From Chloroflexota bacterium (GTDB taxonomy: Bacteria; Chloroflexota; Anaerolineae; Anaerolineales; UBA4823), in assembly GCA_029557965.1 (NCBI GenBank), contig JAKQIM010000048.1, positions 23,638-87,637 on the forward strand: DNA of 64,000 bases, given 5' to 3'. This document shows positions 33,686 to 41,899 of the stretch, one piece after another. The translations under genes were made by a program, and so were the position numbers. Numbering within the stretch: position 1 is the stretch's first letter; each line of letters opens with the position of its first letter. The notes beneath the pieces are model-generated. The model was not told the origin of the DNA. It ran no database searches and saw only the letters and a list, made by a program, of their open reading frames with translations.

Positions 33686-35380
33686 TCAGTCTCCCATCCA
33701 GTAGTAGTCGTCGCTAAAGCAGGGCTGCAGCACCCCGTTCACGCTCACTATCGCCTCTGCCCGATCGGTATAAAACAGCGGGTAAGCGGTCAGCTCACCT
33801 TGCAGCTTCTCCAACAGTTGGGCGGCCCAGTACTGCCCCAGGTGGAATTCAGGCCATGAAGCCGCCGGTTGGTAAACCGAGCGCGTCGCCTGGCAGGCCA
33901 GCGCCGCGCCCAACTGGTGGTGCACCGCCGCATCCAGGCGCTCATTCTCAAAGGCCCCCACCAACACCGGGATCGCTTCAGGCGAAAGGGTTGCCAGGTA
34001 GGCGGCGTCCAGCGCCTGGCCTTGACCTGCACGTCCTACGTTGGCTTTTACGATGAAGCCATCCACCGACAGAATATTCAGCGTGGCCCCAAAGCCCAGC
34101 GCCGCCGCCAGGCAAGCCAGCGCGAAGTAACGCGTTTTCCCAAGCAGCTCCAACGCGATCAAAACCACCAGCAGTCCACCCAGCCAGATCATGAAGATGT
34201 GGGTATACAGGCGCAGGCGAGTGAAGCCGTACACAGCCTCGTAAAGCCGCAAGCGCATAAAAGCCGAGACCAGCATGATCGCCACCAGCAGCGCCAGCCC
34301 CGCCCCCAGCCCGGTGAAGATGCGCTGGTGGGTTGCCCCTGTGCGCCGCGTCACCTTGCTCATGCCGATGAACAACAGCAAGCTGCCAAACGCCACGATC
34401 ACCAGCTCGTTGAAGCCGCGCCGGGCATATTCGGCATAGGTGTAGCCGGCCACGTTGATATTGGCCTGCCCCCCAAAGAAATACCGAAACTGCACCAGCA
34501 CAAAAGCCAGGAAAAGCAAGTTCACACTGCCCAGCACCACCGAGGCCTCGGTGAACGGCAGGATGGGGAAGCGCTGCTGCGCATCCGTACTGATCCGCTC
34601 CTGGCGGCTTTCGGCGATGGCATACAGATAGATTCCCGCCAACACATACCCCAAGACGATCACATAGAACATTCGGAAGATATATTCCGGCAGATTCTCG
34701 ATCCTGAACAACGCCCACAGGTCATCCAGGCTCTGCGCAAAAGCCGCGTCAGCCTGCGCCAACAATGCGCCAAAGACCAGCAAAAGCGGTGCCGCCAGCA
34801 GCAGGCCACGCAGCCACCCTGCCGCCACCGAGAACTTGTTTGCTTTGCTTTGCACCGTTGAGCGGCTGAGTACGCTGAGTTTTTCTTCATCGCTGGTCTC
34901 TTTATTCCCCAGCTTCCCCGCGCTCTCCGCGTCTGCGTGGCGAATCCCTTGTTTATCCATTGGCGTCACCAAGGCCTGTTTCCCGACCACCATCCCCAGC
35001 CCTGCCACCGTCTTCACCCACAGGATCGCCTGGTTGACCACGTGATCGATGAAGGTATAGCGCAGCCACCCGCCCCCTGCCAGGGTTGCCGCCAAAACCG
35101 CCATCATCCCAAGGCTCATACCGTAGTTAACGAACTGCGTCACAGGCTCGCTGCGCAGCATACTCATTGCCGCAAAAAAGATCACCGGCAGCAGAACCGC
35201 CAGGCTGCCCCAGGCCGGCTTCGCCCCCTCACCCCAGGCCAGGCCAAAGCCTACAACCAACAATACCAGCACCATCAATGCATAAGATACCCCCACCGAC
35301 CGCTCCCAGAACAGCAGGTCAAAGATCCAGGCTGCCAGTAGGGCCAGCAGGACCAGACGCCACAGATGTTTGATCTTCAT
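33686..35380 (-). CDS. DUF4173/DUF4153-type membrane protein with an inserted repeat peptide
   Basis: 564 residues, about 11-12 transmembrane helices. The family mark YTYAEYARRGFNELV is at about 318-332, followed by a conserved helix set; the C-terminal 120 residues are soluble and outside. Function unknown. Residues 131-175 form a hydrophilic interruption (HADAESAG, then EEKLSVLSRS) whose DNA is a repeat of the CGCAGACGCGGAG type; it falls between two helices, so the fold may tolerate it. GAGGTG precedes the ATG. It is divergent from the next membrane gene, possibly of related type. Confidence 0.75.
   Translation of the reverse strand: MKIKHLWRLVLLALLAAWIFDLLFWERSVGVSYALMVLVLLVVGFGLAWGEGAKPAWGSLAVLLPVIFFAAMSMLRSEPVTQFVNYGMSLGMMAVLAATLAGGGWLRYTFIDHVVNQAILWVKTVAGLGMVVGKQALVTPMDKQGIRHADAESAGKLGNKETSDEEKLSVLSRSTVQSKANKFSVAAGWLRGLLLAAPLLLVFGALLAQADAAFAQSLDDLWALFRIENLPEYIFRMFYVIVLGYVLAGIYLYAIAESRQERISTDAQQRFPILPFTEASVVLGSVNLLFLAFVLVQFRYFFGGQANINVAGYTYAEYARRGFNELVIVAFGSLLLFIGMSKVTRRTGATHQRIFTGLGAGLALLVAIMLVSAFMRLRLYEAVYGFTRLRLYTHIFMIWLGGLLVVLIALELLGKTRYFALACLAAALGFGATLNILSVDGFIVKANVGRAGQGQALDAAYLATLSPEAIPVLVGAFENERLDAAVHHQLGAALACQATRSVYQPAASWPEFHLGQYWAAQLLEKLQGELTAYPLFYTDRAEAIVSVNGVLQPCFSDDYYWMGD
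34851..34945. repeat. Repeat unit inserted in frame in the DUF4173-type gene
   Basis: Plus-strand ends: GCACCGTTGAGCGGCTGAGT at 34851 and CTCCGCGTCTGCGTGGCGAA finishing near 34944. Read inward from each side both resemble the CACCGCAGAGACGCAGAG end of the GxxExxY cassette, with substitutions. About 95 bases, about 31 codons, no stop in the host frame. Limits are approximate. Confidence 0.5.
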
Positions 35381-35449
35381 AATTCACCTCACTACTTCCC
35401 ATTCTATCCACCTGAGGCCCGCGCAGCCACCGCCTGAGTCACCGGTATT

Positions 35450-35488
35450 AAGCACTCAAGTGCCGGCCTTTTTTGCACTTATGTGCTT
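35450..35488 (+). other. Hairpin before the 35487 promoter
   Basis: Arms 35450-35463 and 35475-35488 pair in 12 of 14 positions (AAGCAC, AAGTGC and complements). It lies in the 271-base divergent gap and touches the -35 box, so it could be an operator or a terminator against readthrough. Confidence 0.35.
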
Positions 35489-35515
35489 GACGTTCTCCCA
35501 AATATTGTTTATCCT
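35487..35515 (+). promoter_or_regulatory. Promoter of the 35652 gene
   Basis: TTGACG (35487-35492), 17 bases, TATCCT (35510-35515). The leader of about 130 bases contains the repeat at 35540. Confidence 0.5.
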
Positions 35516-35539
35516 AAGCCCAGATATGTCTATCAAAAA

Positions 35540-35612
35540 CTCTGTGGTCTCTCGGCTGAAGTACAGCCGCCGGCTGTATTTCAGCCGCTGTGTCTCCGTG
35601 GTTTTCTCTTCT
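35540..35612. repeat. Hairpin flanked by CTCTGTGGTCTCT-like repeats
   Basis: Core arms 35554-35568 and 35572-35586 (15 bases each, one G-T pair, three-base loop). Left flank CTCTGTGGTCTCT, right flank CTGTGTCTCCGTGGTTTTC. The flanks look like diverged ends of the CTCTGCGG/CCGCAGAG family seen at 18223-18681. Confidence 0.45.
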
Positions 35613-35651
35613 CGAAGCACCCAAAGCATAGACACCCAAGGAACTACTCCC

Positions 35652-36971
35652 ATGAAATATCTCCCCGAAATCCAATCCGCCCAATCTGACCCCCAGGGGT
35701 TAGAAACGCTCTACCAGGTTGCCCGCCAGGCGAATGAAGAGGCCGAATTCCGCGCCGATCTGCTCAACCTGCAAACCCAGCTCCCTGATGACCTGCTGTT
35801 GGCCGCCTGGTACCATCGCTTCCAGAGCAATCCGCTCCCGATCAGCACCACAGCCCCCGCTCGCCGCATCCGCTGGGACCTGGCCGTCTTGTTTGGCCTG
35901 GCCACCGGCCTGGTCCTGTGGGCCATCTCTGATCCAGACTGGATGTACCTGCGTCATATTCCGTATTGGGGCCTGTTCTGGGCACCCATTGCAACCATCT
36001 TTGCCCTGCTCTTCCTCGCCTTCGTCCCTCGCGAGCACTTGCGCCGCAACTTGTGGCTGATCTTGGGGCTGGTCATTGTCTCGGCTTACGGAACGCTCAT
36101 GGCTGACACACACATCTTCTGGACCACGAACCAGCACCTTGACCTGATGGCTATTCACTTGCCCCTGTTGTGTTGGATCGCCCTGGGCCTGGCCTTGCTG
36201 GGCTGGCGTTCCCAGCCCTCCAGCCGCTTTGCCTTTCTCACCAAGTCGCTGGAGGTCATTGTGACCGCCGGGCTGTACCTGATCTTTGGCGTTGCCTTCG
36301 GCGCTCTCACCATTGGCCTCTTTGAAGCCCTGGATATCATCCTGCCAGACCGCATCCTGCGCCTGATTGGCCTGGGCGGCTTTGGTTTGCTGCCTATCCT
36401 GGCTATTGCCACCATGTACGACCCGCACCTGCCGCCCGCCGAACAAGACTTCAGCCAGGGCCTCAGCCGCTTCATCACCACCATGATGCGCCTGCTCCTG
36501 CCGTTGACCCTCCTGGTCCTGGTCATTTACGTCTGCGTCATCCCCTTCAACTTCATGGCCCCCTTTACAGACCGGGATGTGCTGATCGTCTACAACATCA
36601 TGGAATTTGGCATCGTTGGGCTTTTGCTGGGCGCCACACCCATGCGCACCACCGAACTCTCTCCTCGCCTGCAAAACCTGCTGCACAAGGGCATCCTGGC
36701 GGTAGCAGCGCTGGCCGCGTTGGTGGGCCTGTACGCCCTGGCAGCCGTCGTCTACCGCACCGGCCTGGGCGGCCTGACCCCCAACCGCACCGTCATCATC
36801 GGCTGGAACGTGGTCAACATCAGCATCCTGGGGGCAGTCGTTGTCACCCTGCTGCGCGGCGGCCTGCCAGGCTGGGCCGAGCGCCTGCACAAGGTCTTCA
36901 GCCGGGCTATCCTGGCTTATGTCATCTGGACCCTGTTCGTACTCATCGTCACCCCCATCCTGTTCCGGTGA
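35652..36971 (+). CDS. Multi-pass membrane protein
   Basis: 439 residues from ATG 35652, AAGGA at 35638 upstream; the frame is open further back but only through the repeat-bearing leader. A soluble N-terminal region of 75 residues precedes about 11 transmembrane helices. It may be a distant DUF4153-type protein (the NRTVIIGWNVVN segment near 385 resembles that group), which would match its divergent neighbour, but I am not sure. The response regulator ATG lies three bases after its stop, so it could be under the same control as the two-component genes. Confidence 0.65.
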   Translation: MKYLPEIQSAQSDPQGLETLYQVARQANEEAEFRADLLNLQTQLPDDLLLAAWYHRFQSNPLPISTTAPARRIRWDLAVLFGLATGLVLWAISDPDWMYLRHIPYWGLFWAPIATIFALLFLAFVPREHLRRNLWLILGLVIVSAYGTLMADTHIFWTTNQHLDLMAIHLPLLCWIALGLALLGWRSQPSSRFAFLTKSLEVIVTAGLYLIFGVAFGALTIGLFEALDIILPDRILRLIGLGGFGLLPILAIATMYDPHLPPAEQDFSQGLSRFITTMMRLLLPLTLLVLVIYVCVIPFNFMAPFTDRDVLIVYNIMEFGIVGLLLGATPMRTTELSPRLQNLLHKGILAVAALAALVGLYALAAVVYRTGLGGLTPNRTVIIGWNVVNISILGAVVVTLLRGGLPGWAERLHKVFSRAILAYVIWTLFVLIVTPILFR

Positions 36972-36973
36972 AT

Positions 36974-37702
36974 ATGCTCAATATCCTGATCGTTGAAGAC
37001 CATCCCAAGCTCCGCCCGGCTCTCAAATCGGGCCTGGAGGCCACCGGCGCCCTGCGCGTGGTGCACGACTGCCCCAGCGGTGAAGAGGCGCTCGAGTTCT
37101 GCCTGGAATACCAGCCCACCCCATCTGGCCCTGAGCCATTTGCCATCCTGATGGATGTGCAGTTGGCCGGCGCCATGCACGGCATCCAGGCTGCCGTGGC
37201 CATCCGGCGTGAATTTCCCCGCCTGCCGGTGGTCTTCTACTCCATCCAGGATGACGATGCCTATTACCGAGACTTCCGCCGCTCGGGCATCTTGAGCCAT
37301 TACGCCTACGTGCGCAAATCCAATTACCTCCTGCCGCACATGATCCTGCCCCTCTTGCAAGATGCCGTCTCGGGGCGCAGCTTCATCGACCCCGAGATCG
37401 AGGCCCGCGTCCAAGAAGTGCGCCAGAAAGACGAACACGATCCCCTGGCCCTGCTTGAGCCCCATGAGCGCCAGGTGGCAGCCTTGCTGGGGCAGGGTCT
37501 CACCAATGAGCAGATCGCCGCCCGCATGGGCTTCCGCGACAAGCGCACCATCAGCCGTGTCAACGGCCAGATCTACGCCGTCTGGGGTCTCAACCAATCC
37601 AACACCGATGAAAAAGTGGCTCGCACCCGCGCCGCCCTCATTGTCCAGGCCGGGCATATGCTCGCCTGGGATGATGAGGGTATGATGCGCCCCTTTGAGT
37701 GA
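36974..37702 (+). CDS. Two-component response regulator, receiver plus LuxR-type HTH
   Basis: 242 residues. Receiver domain 1-135: Asp9 and nearby acidic residue, phosphoacceptor Asp61 (ILMDVQLAG), Lys115 (VRKSNY). The HTH at about 160-205 (LEPHERQVAALLGQGLTNEQ, then IAARMGFRDKRTISRVNGQI) resembles LuxR/GerE domains but with an unusual FRDKRTISR turn. Its partner is the HisKA_3-type kinase at 38918, the usual pairing for NarL-like regulators. The metallophosphoesterase stands between the two. Confidence 0.88.
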   Translation: MLNILIVEDHPKLRPALKSGLEATGALRVVHDCPSGEEALEFCLEYQPTPSGPEPFAILMDVQLAGAMHGIQAAVAIRREFPRLPVVFYSIQDDDAYYRDFRRSGILSHYAYVRKSNYLLPHMILPLLQDAVSGRSFIDPEIEARVQEVRQKDEHDPLALLEPHERQVAALLGQGLTNEQIAARMGFRDKRTISRVNGQIYAVWGLNQSNTDEKVARTRAALIVQAGHMLAWDDEGMMRPFE

Positions 37703-37721
37703 ACAGGTGAGGAGTTTCTAA

Positions 37722-38921
37722 ATGTTTGAGACCGTCTGGAACGTCTACATGACTGCCAACCGCGTGTTTGCAGAACGCGGCCTGCTTATCTCTATTTTGT
37801 TAATACCTCTGGCTGCGATGCTGGCTGGGCGCGCCTGGTCGCCGCCCACCATCCCCCAGCGCCTGGGCCTGCCAGCCGCCCTGCTGACCCTTGGCTTCTG
37901 TGCGGCAGATATGGCCCTGCTGGCGGCCTTGCCGCGCCTGGGGCTTTCTTACGGCAAGATCGAGCTGCCTTTCTTAGCCATCACCCTCTTGCGCACCGGC
38001 CTGACCCTGGCTGTGGGACTCCTGCTCGGGAGACTGCTCGGCGGCTGGGTCTCTCAGCACCCGGGCATTCTTAACACCAGCCTGGCCTCCCTGCTTGTGA
38101 TAAACCTGGCTATCTTCGCCGCCGAAGTACAGGGCATGATTTTCGAGCCGTTCCGCCTGGGGGTCAGCACGGTTCCCATCACCGCACCGGGATTTTTACC
38201 AGACCGGCCCCTGCGCATCTTACAGCTATCAGACCTGCACGTTGAACGTCTCACCCGCCGCGAGCAAACCGTTTTAGATCAAGCCGCCGCCCTCCAACCC
38301 GACCTGATCGTGTTGACCGGCGACTATGTCAACGTTGATTATGCTTCTGATCCCACCACCTGGCAGGAAACCCGCGGCCTGCTCAGCCAATTACATGCCC
38401 CCCTGGGTGTATATGCCATCACCGGCACCCCTGGTGTCGACACCAAAGACGGCGTACAGGCCATGTTCAGCGGACTGGATATCGTCTTGCTGCAAGACCA
38501 GCTTTTCCACCTTGAGATTGAAGGTCAATCGATCTACATTCTGGGCATCAACACCACACGCCAGCGCACCCGCGATGCCGCCGCCCTGCAGGAACTCATG
38601 GCACAGGTGCCCGCCGGTGCCTACAGCCTGCTGCTTTACCACACCCCTGACCTGATCGAGACTGCCGCCGAACAAGGCATTGATCTCTACCTGGCTGGGC
38701 ACACCCACGGCGGGCAGATCCGCCTGCCCTTTTACGGGGCGCTGGTCACCCTCTCGGCCTACGGCAAGCAGTACGAAATGGGCCAATATCAAGTTGGGCC
38801 CACCACCTTGTACATCAGCCGCGGCATCGGCATGGAGGGACTGGGACTGCCGCGCGTGCGCTTCCTTTGCCCGCCAGAGCTCGTCTTACTCGAGCTGGGG
38901 CCGCAGGAGGACGCCCGATGA
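37722..38921 (+). CDS. Membrane metallophosphoesterase with altered GNH motif
   Basis: 399 residues. About four transmembrane helices fill residues 20-140, then a calcineurin-like domain of the YkuE type: Asp171 and His173 (QLSDLHVE), Asp201 and Asn204 (LTGDYVN), GHTHGGQ near 329. The normal GNH(D/E) motif reads ITGTPGVD at 233-240, so the metal-ligand Asn and the catalytic His are both missing. Metal binding may persist at one site, but hydrolysis is doubtful. Its ends touch both two-component genes: 19 bases after the regulator, and ATGA overlap with the kinase. A role in the signalling pair is suggested by position only. Confidence 0.85.
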   Translation: MFETVWNVYMTANRVFAERGLLISILLIPLAAMLAGRAWSPPTIPQRLGLPAALLTLGFCAADMALLAALPRLGLSYGKIELPFLAITLLRTGLTLAVGLLLGRLLGGWVSQHPGILNTSLASLLVINLAIFAAEVQGMIFEPFRLGVSTVPITAPGFLPDRPLRILQLSDLHVERLTRREQTVLDQAAALQPDLIVLTGDYVNVDYASDPTTWQETRGLLSQLHAPLGVYAITGTPGVDTKDGVQAMFSGLDIVLLQDQLFHLEIEGQSIYILGINTTRQRTRDAAALQELMAQVPAGAYSLLLYHTPDLIETAAEQGIDLYLAGHTHGGQIRLPFYGALVTLSAYGKQYEMGQYQVGPTTLYISRGIGMEGLGLPRVRFLCPPELVLLELGPQEDAR

Positions 38922-41128
38922 TCATCAACCTGTACCTGTATTGGGCTCTCATCAGCCTTTCTCTCTTCAACACCATCCTCATGTTCTGGTTGGGCCTCAC
39001 CGTGCTGCTCAATGCCGAGCGGCGCACCCTGGGCCTGTGGTTGGCAGGCGGAGGACTGTTGATGGGCGGGCTGTTCTTTCTCAGTCACACCGCAGTCATC
39101 GGCCTGGGATTGTACGGCAATTGGTCAGGAGTCTATTTTTGGCTCGCTGTGGCCTGGATTCCCCTCGTCAGCCTGCCCTATGCCTGGTACGTGGTCATGC
39201 TGTGGTATGCCGCCTACTGGGAAGACCCGCATACAGCCATTCGCCGCCGCCAGCGCCCAGGATTGATTGCCGCCACCCTGCTGGCCTTGCTCACCATTGG
39301 CCTGCTCCTGGTCGCCAACCCCCTGCCGCCCTTCAGCGCCACCTTCCTGGCAGCCCCCTTAGCCCAGGTTGGCATGCCCCAGATGGTCAGCCTGGGAGGC
39401 ATCCCGGCCTTTGTGCTGGTCTATCCGCTCTACCTGCTAACCTGCATGGGCCTTTCACTGGATGCCCTGCTGCGCCCCGGTGAGCCGAACCGCCTGATGG
39501 GCCACCTGGCCCGCCGCCGTGCCCGCCCCTGGCTGGTCATCGCTACCCTGGCCTTGCTCCTGGTCAGCCTGCTGGTGGGCTGGGCCCTGTTCTGGGTCAT
39601 CCAGACTGCTCGCAGTGGAATTTACAACCGCGCCGCCATGATCTTGGGAGAATTCGACCTGGTCATCCAGGCCATCATCGCCGTAGCGATCGTTCTGGTA
39701 GGGCAAGCCATCGTCTCTTACGAGGTCTTCACCGGTAAAACCCTGCCGCGCTACGGCCTGCGCCGCTACTGGCAGCGGGCTAACATCCTGGCTGTGGGCT
39801 ACGGCCTGGTGGTGGGCTGGGCATTGGTTTTCTCACTGCACCCCACTTATACCGTACTCTTGAGCACCCTCATCATGACTTTATTCTATGCCCTGCTCAG
39901 TTGGCGTTCTTATGCCGAGCGCGAGCGGTATATCGAAAACCTGCGGCCCTTTGTGGCCAGCCAGCGCCTTTACGATCAGCTTCTTGTGACTGGCACAGAA
40001 GCCTCTACCTCCCCCAACGCCGCAGCCCCCTTCAATGCCCTCTGCACCGACCTGCTTAACACGCGCCTGGCCTACCTCATCCCGCTGGGCCCATTGGGCC
40101 CCCTGGCAGGCCCGGGGCTGGTTTATCCGGTTCAGAACACATCTGCCACCCTACCAGATATCACCAACCTGGTCTCTCTGTTTCAAGCTCCCACGGCCCC
40201 CTACCTGCCGCTTGACCCGGCGGCTTACCAGGGCGCAATTCTAGCCGTCCCGTTATGGAGCGAACGCGGTCTGATTGGCGCTCTCTTGCTGGGTGAGAAA
40301 CGCACCGGCAGCCTATACACCCAAGAAGAGATCGAGCTGGCCCAATCGGTGGGCGAACGCCTGGTTGACTCGCAAGCCAGCGCTGAGATGGCCCGCCGCC
40401 TGATGGCCCTCCAACGCCAGCACCTGGCCCAATCCCAGGTCATCGACCAGCGCGCCCGGCGTGTCTTGCATGACGAGGTCTTGCCCCGCTTGCACACCAC
40501 CCTGCTGGCCCTCAGCAGTGAAAGCACCCGCTCAACCGCCCAAGAAGAAGCCCTCAAATCCCTGTCCGATGTCCATCACCAGGTCGCCGCCCTGCTACGT
40601 GACCTACCCACCGTCGCCGTCCCTGAGATCGCCCGCCTGGGCCTGCTCTCTGCCCTGCACCAGATGGTAGAAGAGGAATTCCCTTCAGCCTTTGAGCAAG
40701 TGAACTGGCAGGTCGAGCCCCAGGCTGAGGCGCAAGCAGCCGCCCTCTCGCCCCTGACAGGCGAAGTGCTGTTTTATGCCGCCCGCGAAGCAATCCGCAA
40801 CGCCGCCCGCCACGCCCGCCCGCCCGGCTCCTATACCCCGCTCACTTTAAGCATCGCCATCACCTGCCAGAATGGGCTCCAGATCGCCATCCAGGATGAT
40901 GGCATTGGCATCATCGAATCCGCCCCTACCCAACAGGCCGGAACAGGCCAGGGATTAGCCATCCACAGCACCCTCATGGCGGTCGTTGGGGGCAGCCTGG
41001 CAGTCGAGAGCGCGCCCGGCAAGTGGACGCGCGTGACCCTGCACCTGCCAAGCGGGGCCAGCCCCCAGCCGCCTGCGGCGCAGACCCAGAAACAGGATCA
41101 GGCGACACAGATGAGCACGTCTGCATGA
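38918..41128 (+). CDS. Sensor histidine kinase, membrane sensor plus GAF-like domain
   Basis: 736 residues from ATG 38918, overlapping the phosphoesterase stop. Seven or eight helices in residues 1-345 form the membrane sensor. About 350-490 looks like a GAF domain (LAVPLWSERGLIGALLLGEK). The dimerisation/phosphoacceptor motif RVLHDEVLPRLHTTLLAL carries His518, followed by a HATPase with REAIRNAARHA, IQDDGIGI and GQGLAIHSTLMAVVGG. This is a HisKA_3/NarX-type kinase and should phosphorylate Asp61 of the regulator at 36974. The stimulus is unknown. Start of the expansin gene overlaps its stop. Confidence 0.9.
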   Translation: MIINLYLYWALISLSLFNTILMFWLGLTVLLNAERRTLGLWLAGGGLLMGGLFFLSHTAVIGLGLYGNWSGVYFWLAVAWIPLVSLPYAWYVVMLWYAAYWEDPHTAIRRRQRPGLIAATLLALLTIGLLLVANPLPPFSATFLAAPLAQVGMPQMVSLGGIPAFVLVYPLYLLTCMGLSLDALLRPGEPNRLMGHLARRRARPWLVIATLALLLVSLLVGWALFWVIQTARSGIYNRAAMILGEFDLVIQAIIAVAIVLVGQAIVSYEVFTGKTLPRYGLRRYWQRANILAVGYGLVVGWALVFSLHPTYTVLLSTLIMTLFYALLSWRSYAERERYIENLRPFVASQRLYDQLLVTGTEASTSPNAAAPFNALCTDLLNTRLAYLIPLGPLGPLAGPGLVYPVQNTSATLPDITNLVSLFQAPTAPYLPLDPAAYQGAILAVPLWSERGLIGALLLGEKRTGSLYTQEEIELAQSVGERLVDSQASAEMARRLMALQRQHLAQSQVIDQRARRVLHDEVLPRLHTTLLALSSESTRSTAQEEALKSLSDVHHQVAALLRDLPTVAVPEIARLGLLSALHQMVEEEFPSAFEQVNWQVEPQAEAQAAALSPLTGEVLFYAAREAIRNAARHARPPGSYTPLTLSIAITCQNGLQIAIQDDGIGIIESAPTQQAGTGQGLAIHSTLMAVVGGSLAVESAPGKWTRVTLHLPSGASPQPPAAQTQKQDQATQMSTSA

Positions 41129-41868
41129 AGATCAACCACCACCTGGCACTGCTTACCCTAATGGCCCTGGCAAGCCTGCTGTTAACCGGCGGAACAGCCA
41201 CAGCCGGCCGGATGGATGAACCTTTCATCACCTGGCTGCCGTTGGTCTTCGGTCAGGAAGCGTCTGCCAACCCCGTCCACCGGGGCATTGCCACCTACTA
41301 CGATGCCACTGGGGCAGGCGCCTGCTCATTTGACCCATCTCCCGGCGATTTGATGGTCGCCGCCATGAATGCCGTGGAGTATGAAAATTCTGCTGTATGC
41401 GGGGAATATGTTTACGTCACCGGCCCCAAGAGCAGCGTCACCGTGCGCATCGTAGACTTGTGCCCCGAATGCCTGGCCGGTCACCTGGATTTGAGCGTCG
41501 AAGCCTTCGCCCTGATCGCCGACCTGCCCCAGGGCCGGGTGGATATCACCTGGCAGGTGGTCAGCCCTGAGCTGAGCAGCCCGATTGCCTATCATTTCAA
41601 GGATGGCAGCAACCAATGGTGGACCGCGGTGCAGATCCGCAACCACCGCAACCCAATCGCCAGCCTGGAATACCTGGACGGTGGCCAATGGATTGCCGTG
41701 CGGCGTGTATCGTATAACTATTTCGTGCAAACCAACCCCGGCATGGGTCCAGGGCCTTACGCCTTCCGTGTAACCGATGTTTATGGCAACGTTTTGACCG
41801 ACAGCGGCATCCCCCACATCGAAAACGGCACCGTCAACGGTGCCGCCCAGTTCCCACCCGGTCCATAA
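41125..41868 (+). CDS. Secreted expansin-like protein
   Basis: 247 residues, signal peptide about 1-28, ATGA overlap with the kinase. Residues 52-135 form the double-psi beta-barrel (GIATYYDATGAGACSF, then GHLDLSVEAFALI with Asp122, the residue essential in bacterial expansins). Residues 150-247 form a CBM63-like domain with the surface aromatic pair Trp165-Trp166 and Tyr199 (SNQWWTAVQIRNHRNPIAS, VSYNYF), as in Bacillus EXLX1. Such proteins loosen cellulose or peptidoglycan contacts without hydrolysis. Last gene of the two-component unit, so the system may respond to a surface or polysaccharide cue. Confidence 0.9.
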   Translation: MKINHHLALLTLMALASLLLTGGTATAGRMDEPFITWLPLVFGQEASANPVHRGIATYYDATGAGACSFDPSPGDLMVAAMNAVEYENSAVCGEYVYVTGPKSSVTVRIVDLCPECLAGHLDLSVEAFALIADLPQGRVDITWQVVSPELSSPIAYHFKDGSNQWWTAVQIRNHRNPIASLEYLDGGQWIAVRRVSYNYFVQTNPGMGPGPYAFRVTDVYGNVLTDSGIPHIENGTVNGAAQFPPGP

Positions 41869-41899
41869 ATCCGTTGTTCCATCCCCCATCCACTATTCA

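Noticed and set aside
33869..34861. Plus-strand ORF of 330 codons opposite the DUF4173-type gene
   Set aside because: Very rich in His, Gln and Arg, no domain; the minus strand has the helices and family motif.
35700..36890. Antisense ORF of 396 codons opposite the membrane protein at 35652
   Set aside because: Gln/Asp/Gly/Val-rich translation typical of antisense to a membrane protein; the plus strand gives clear helices.
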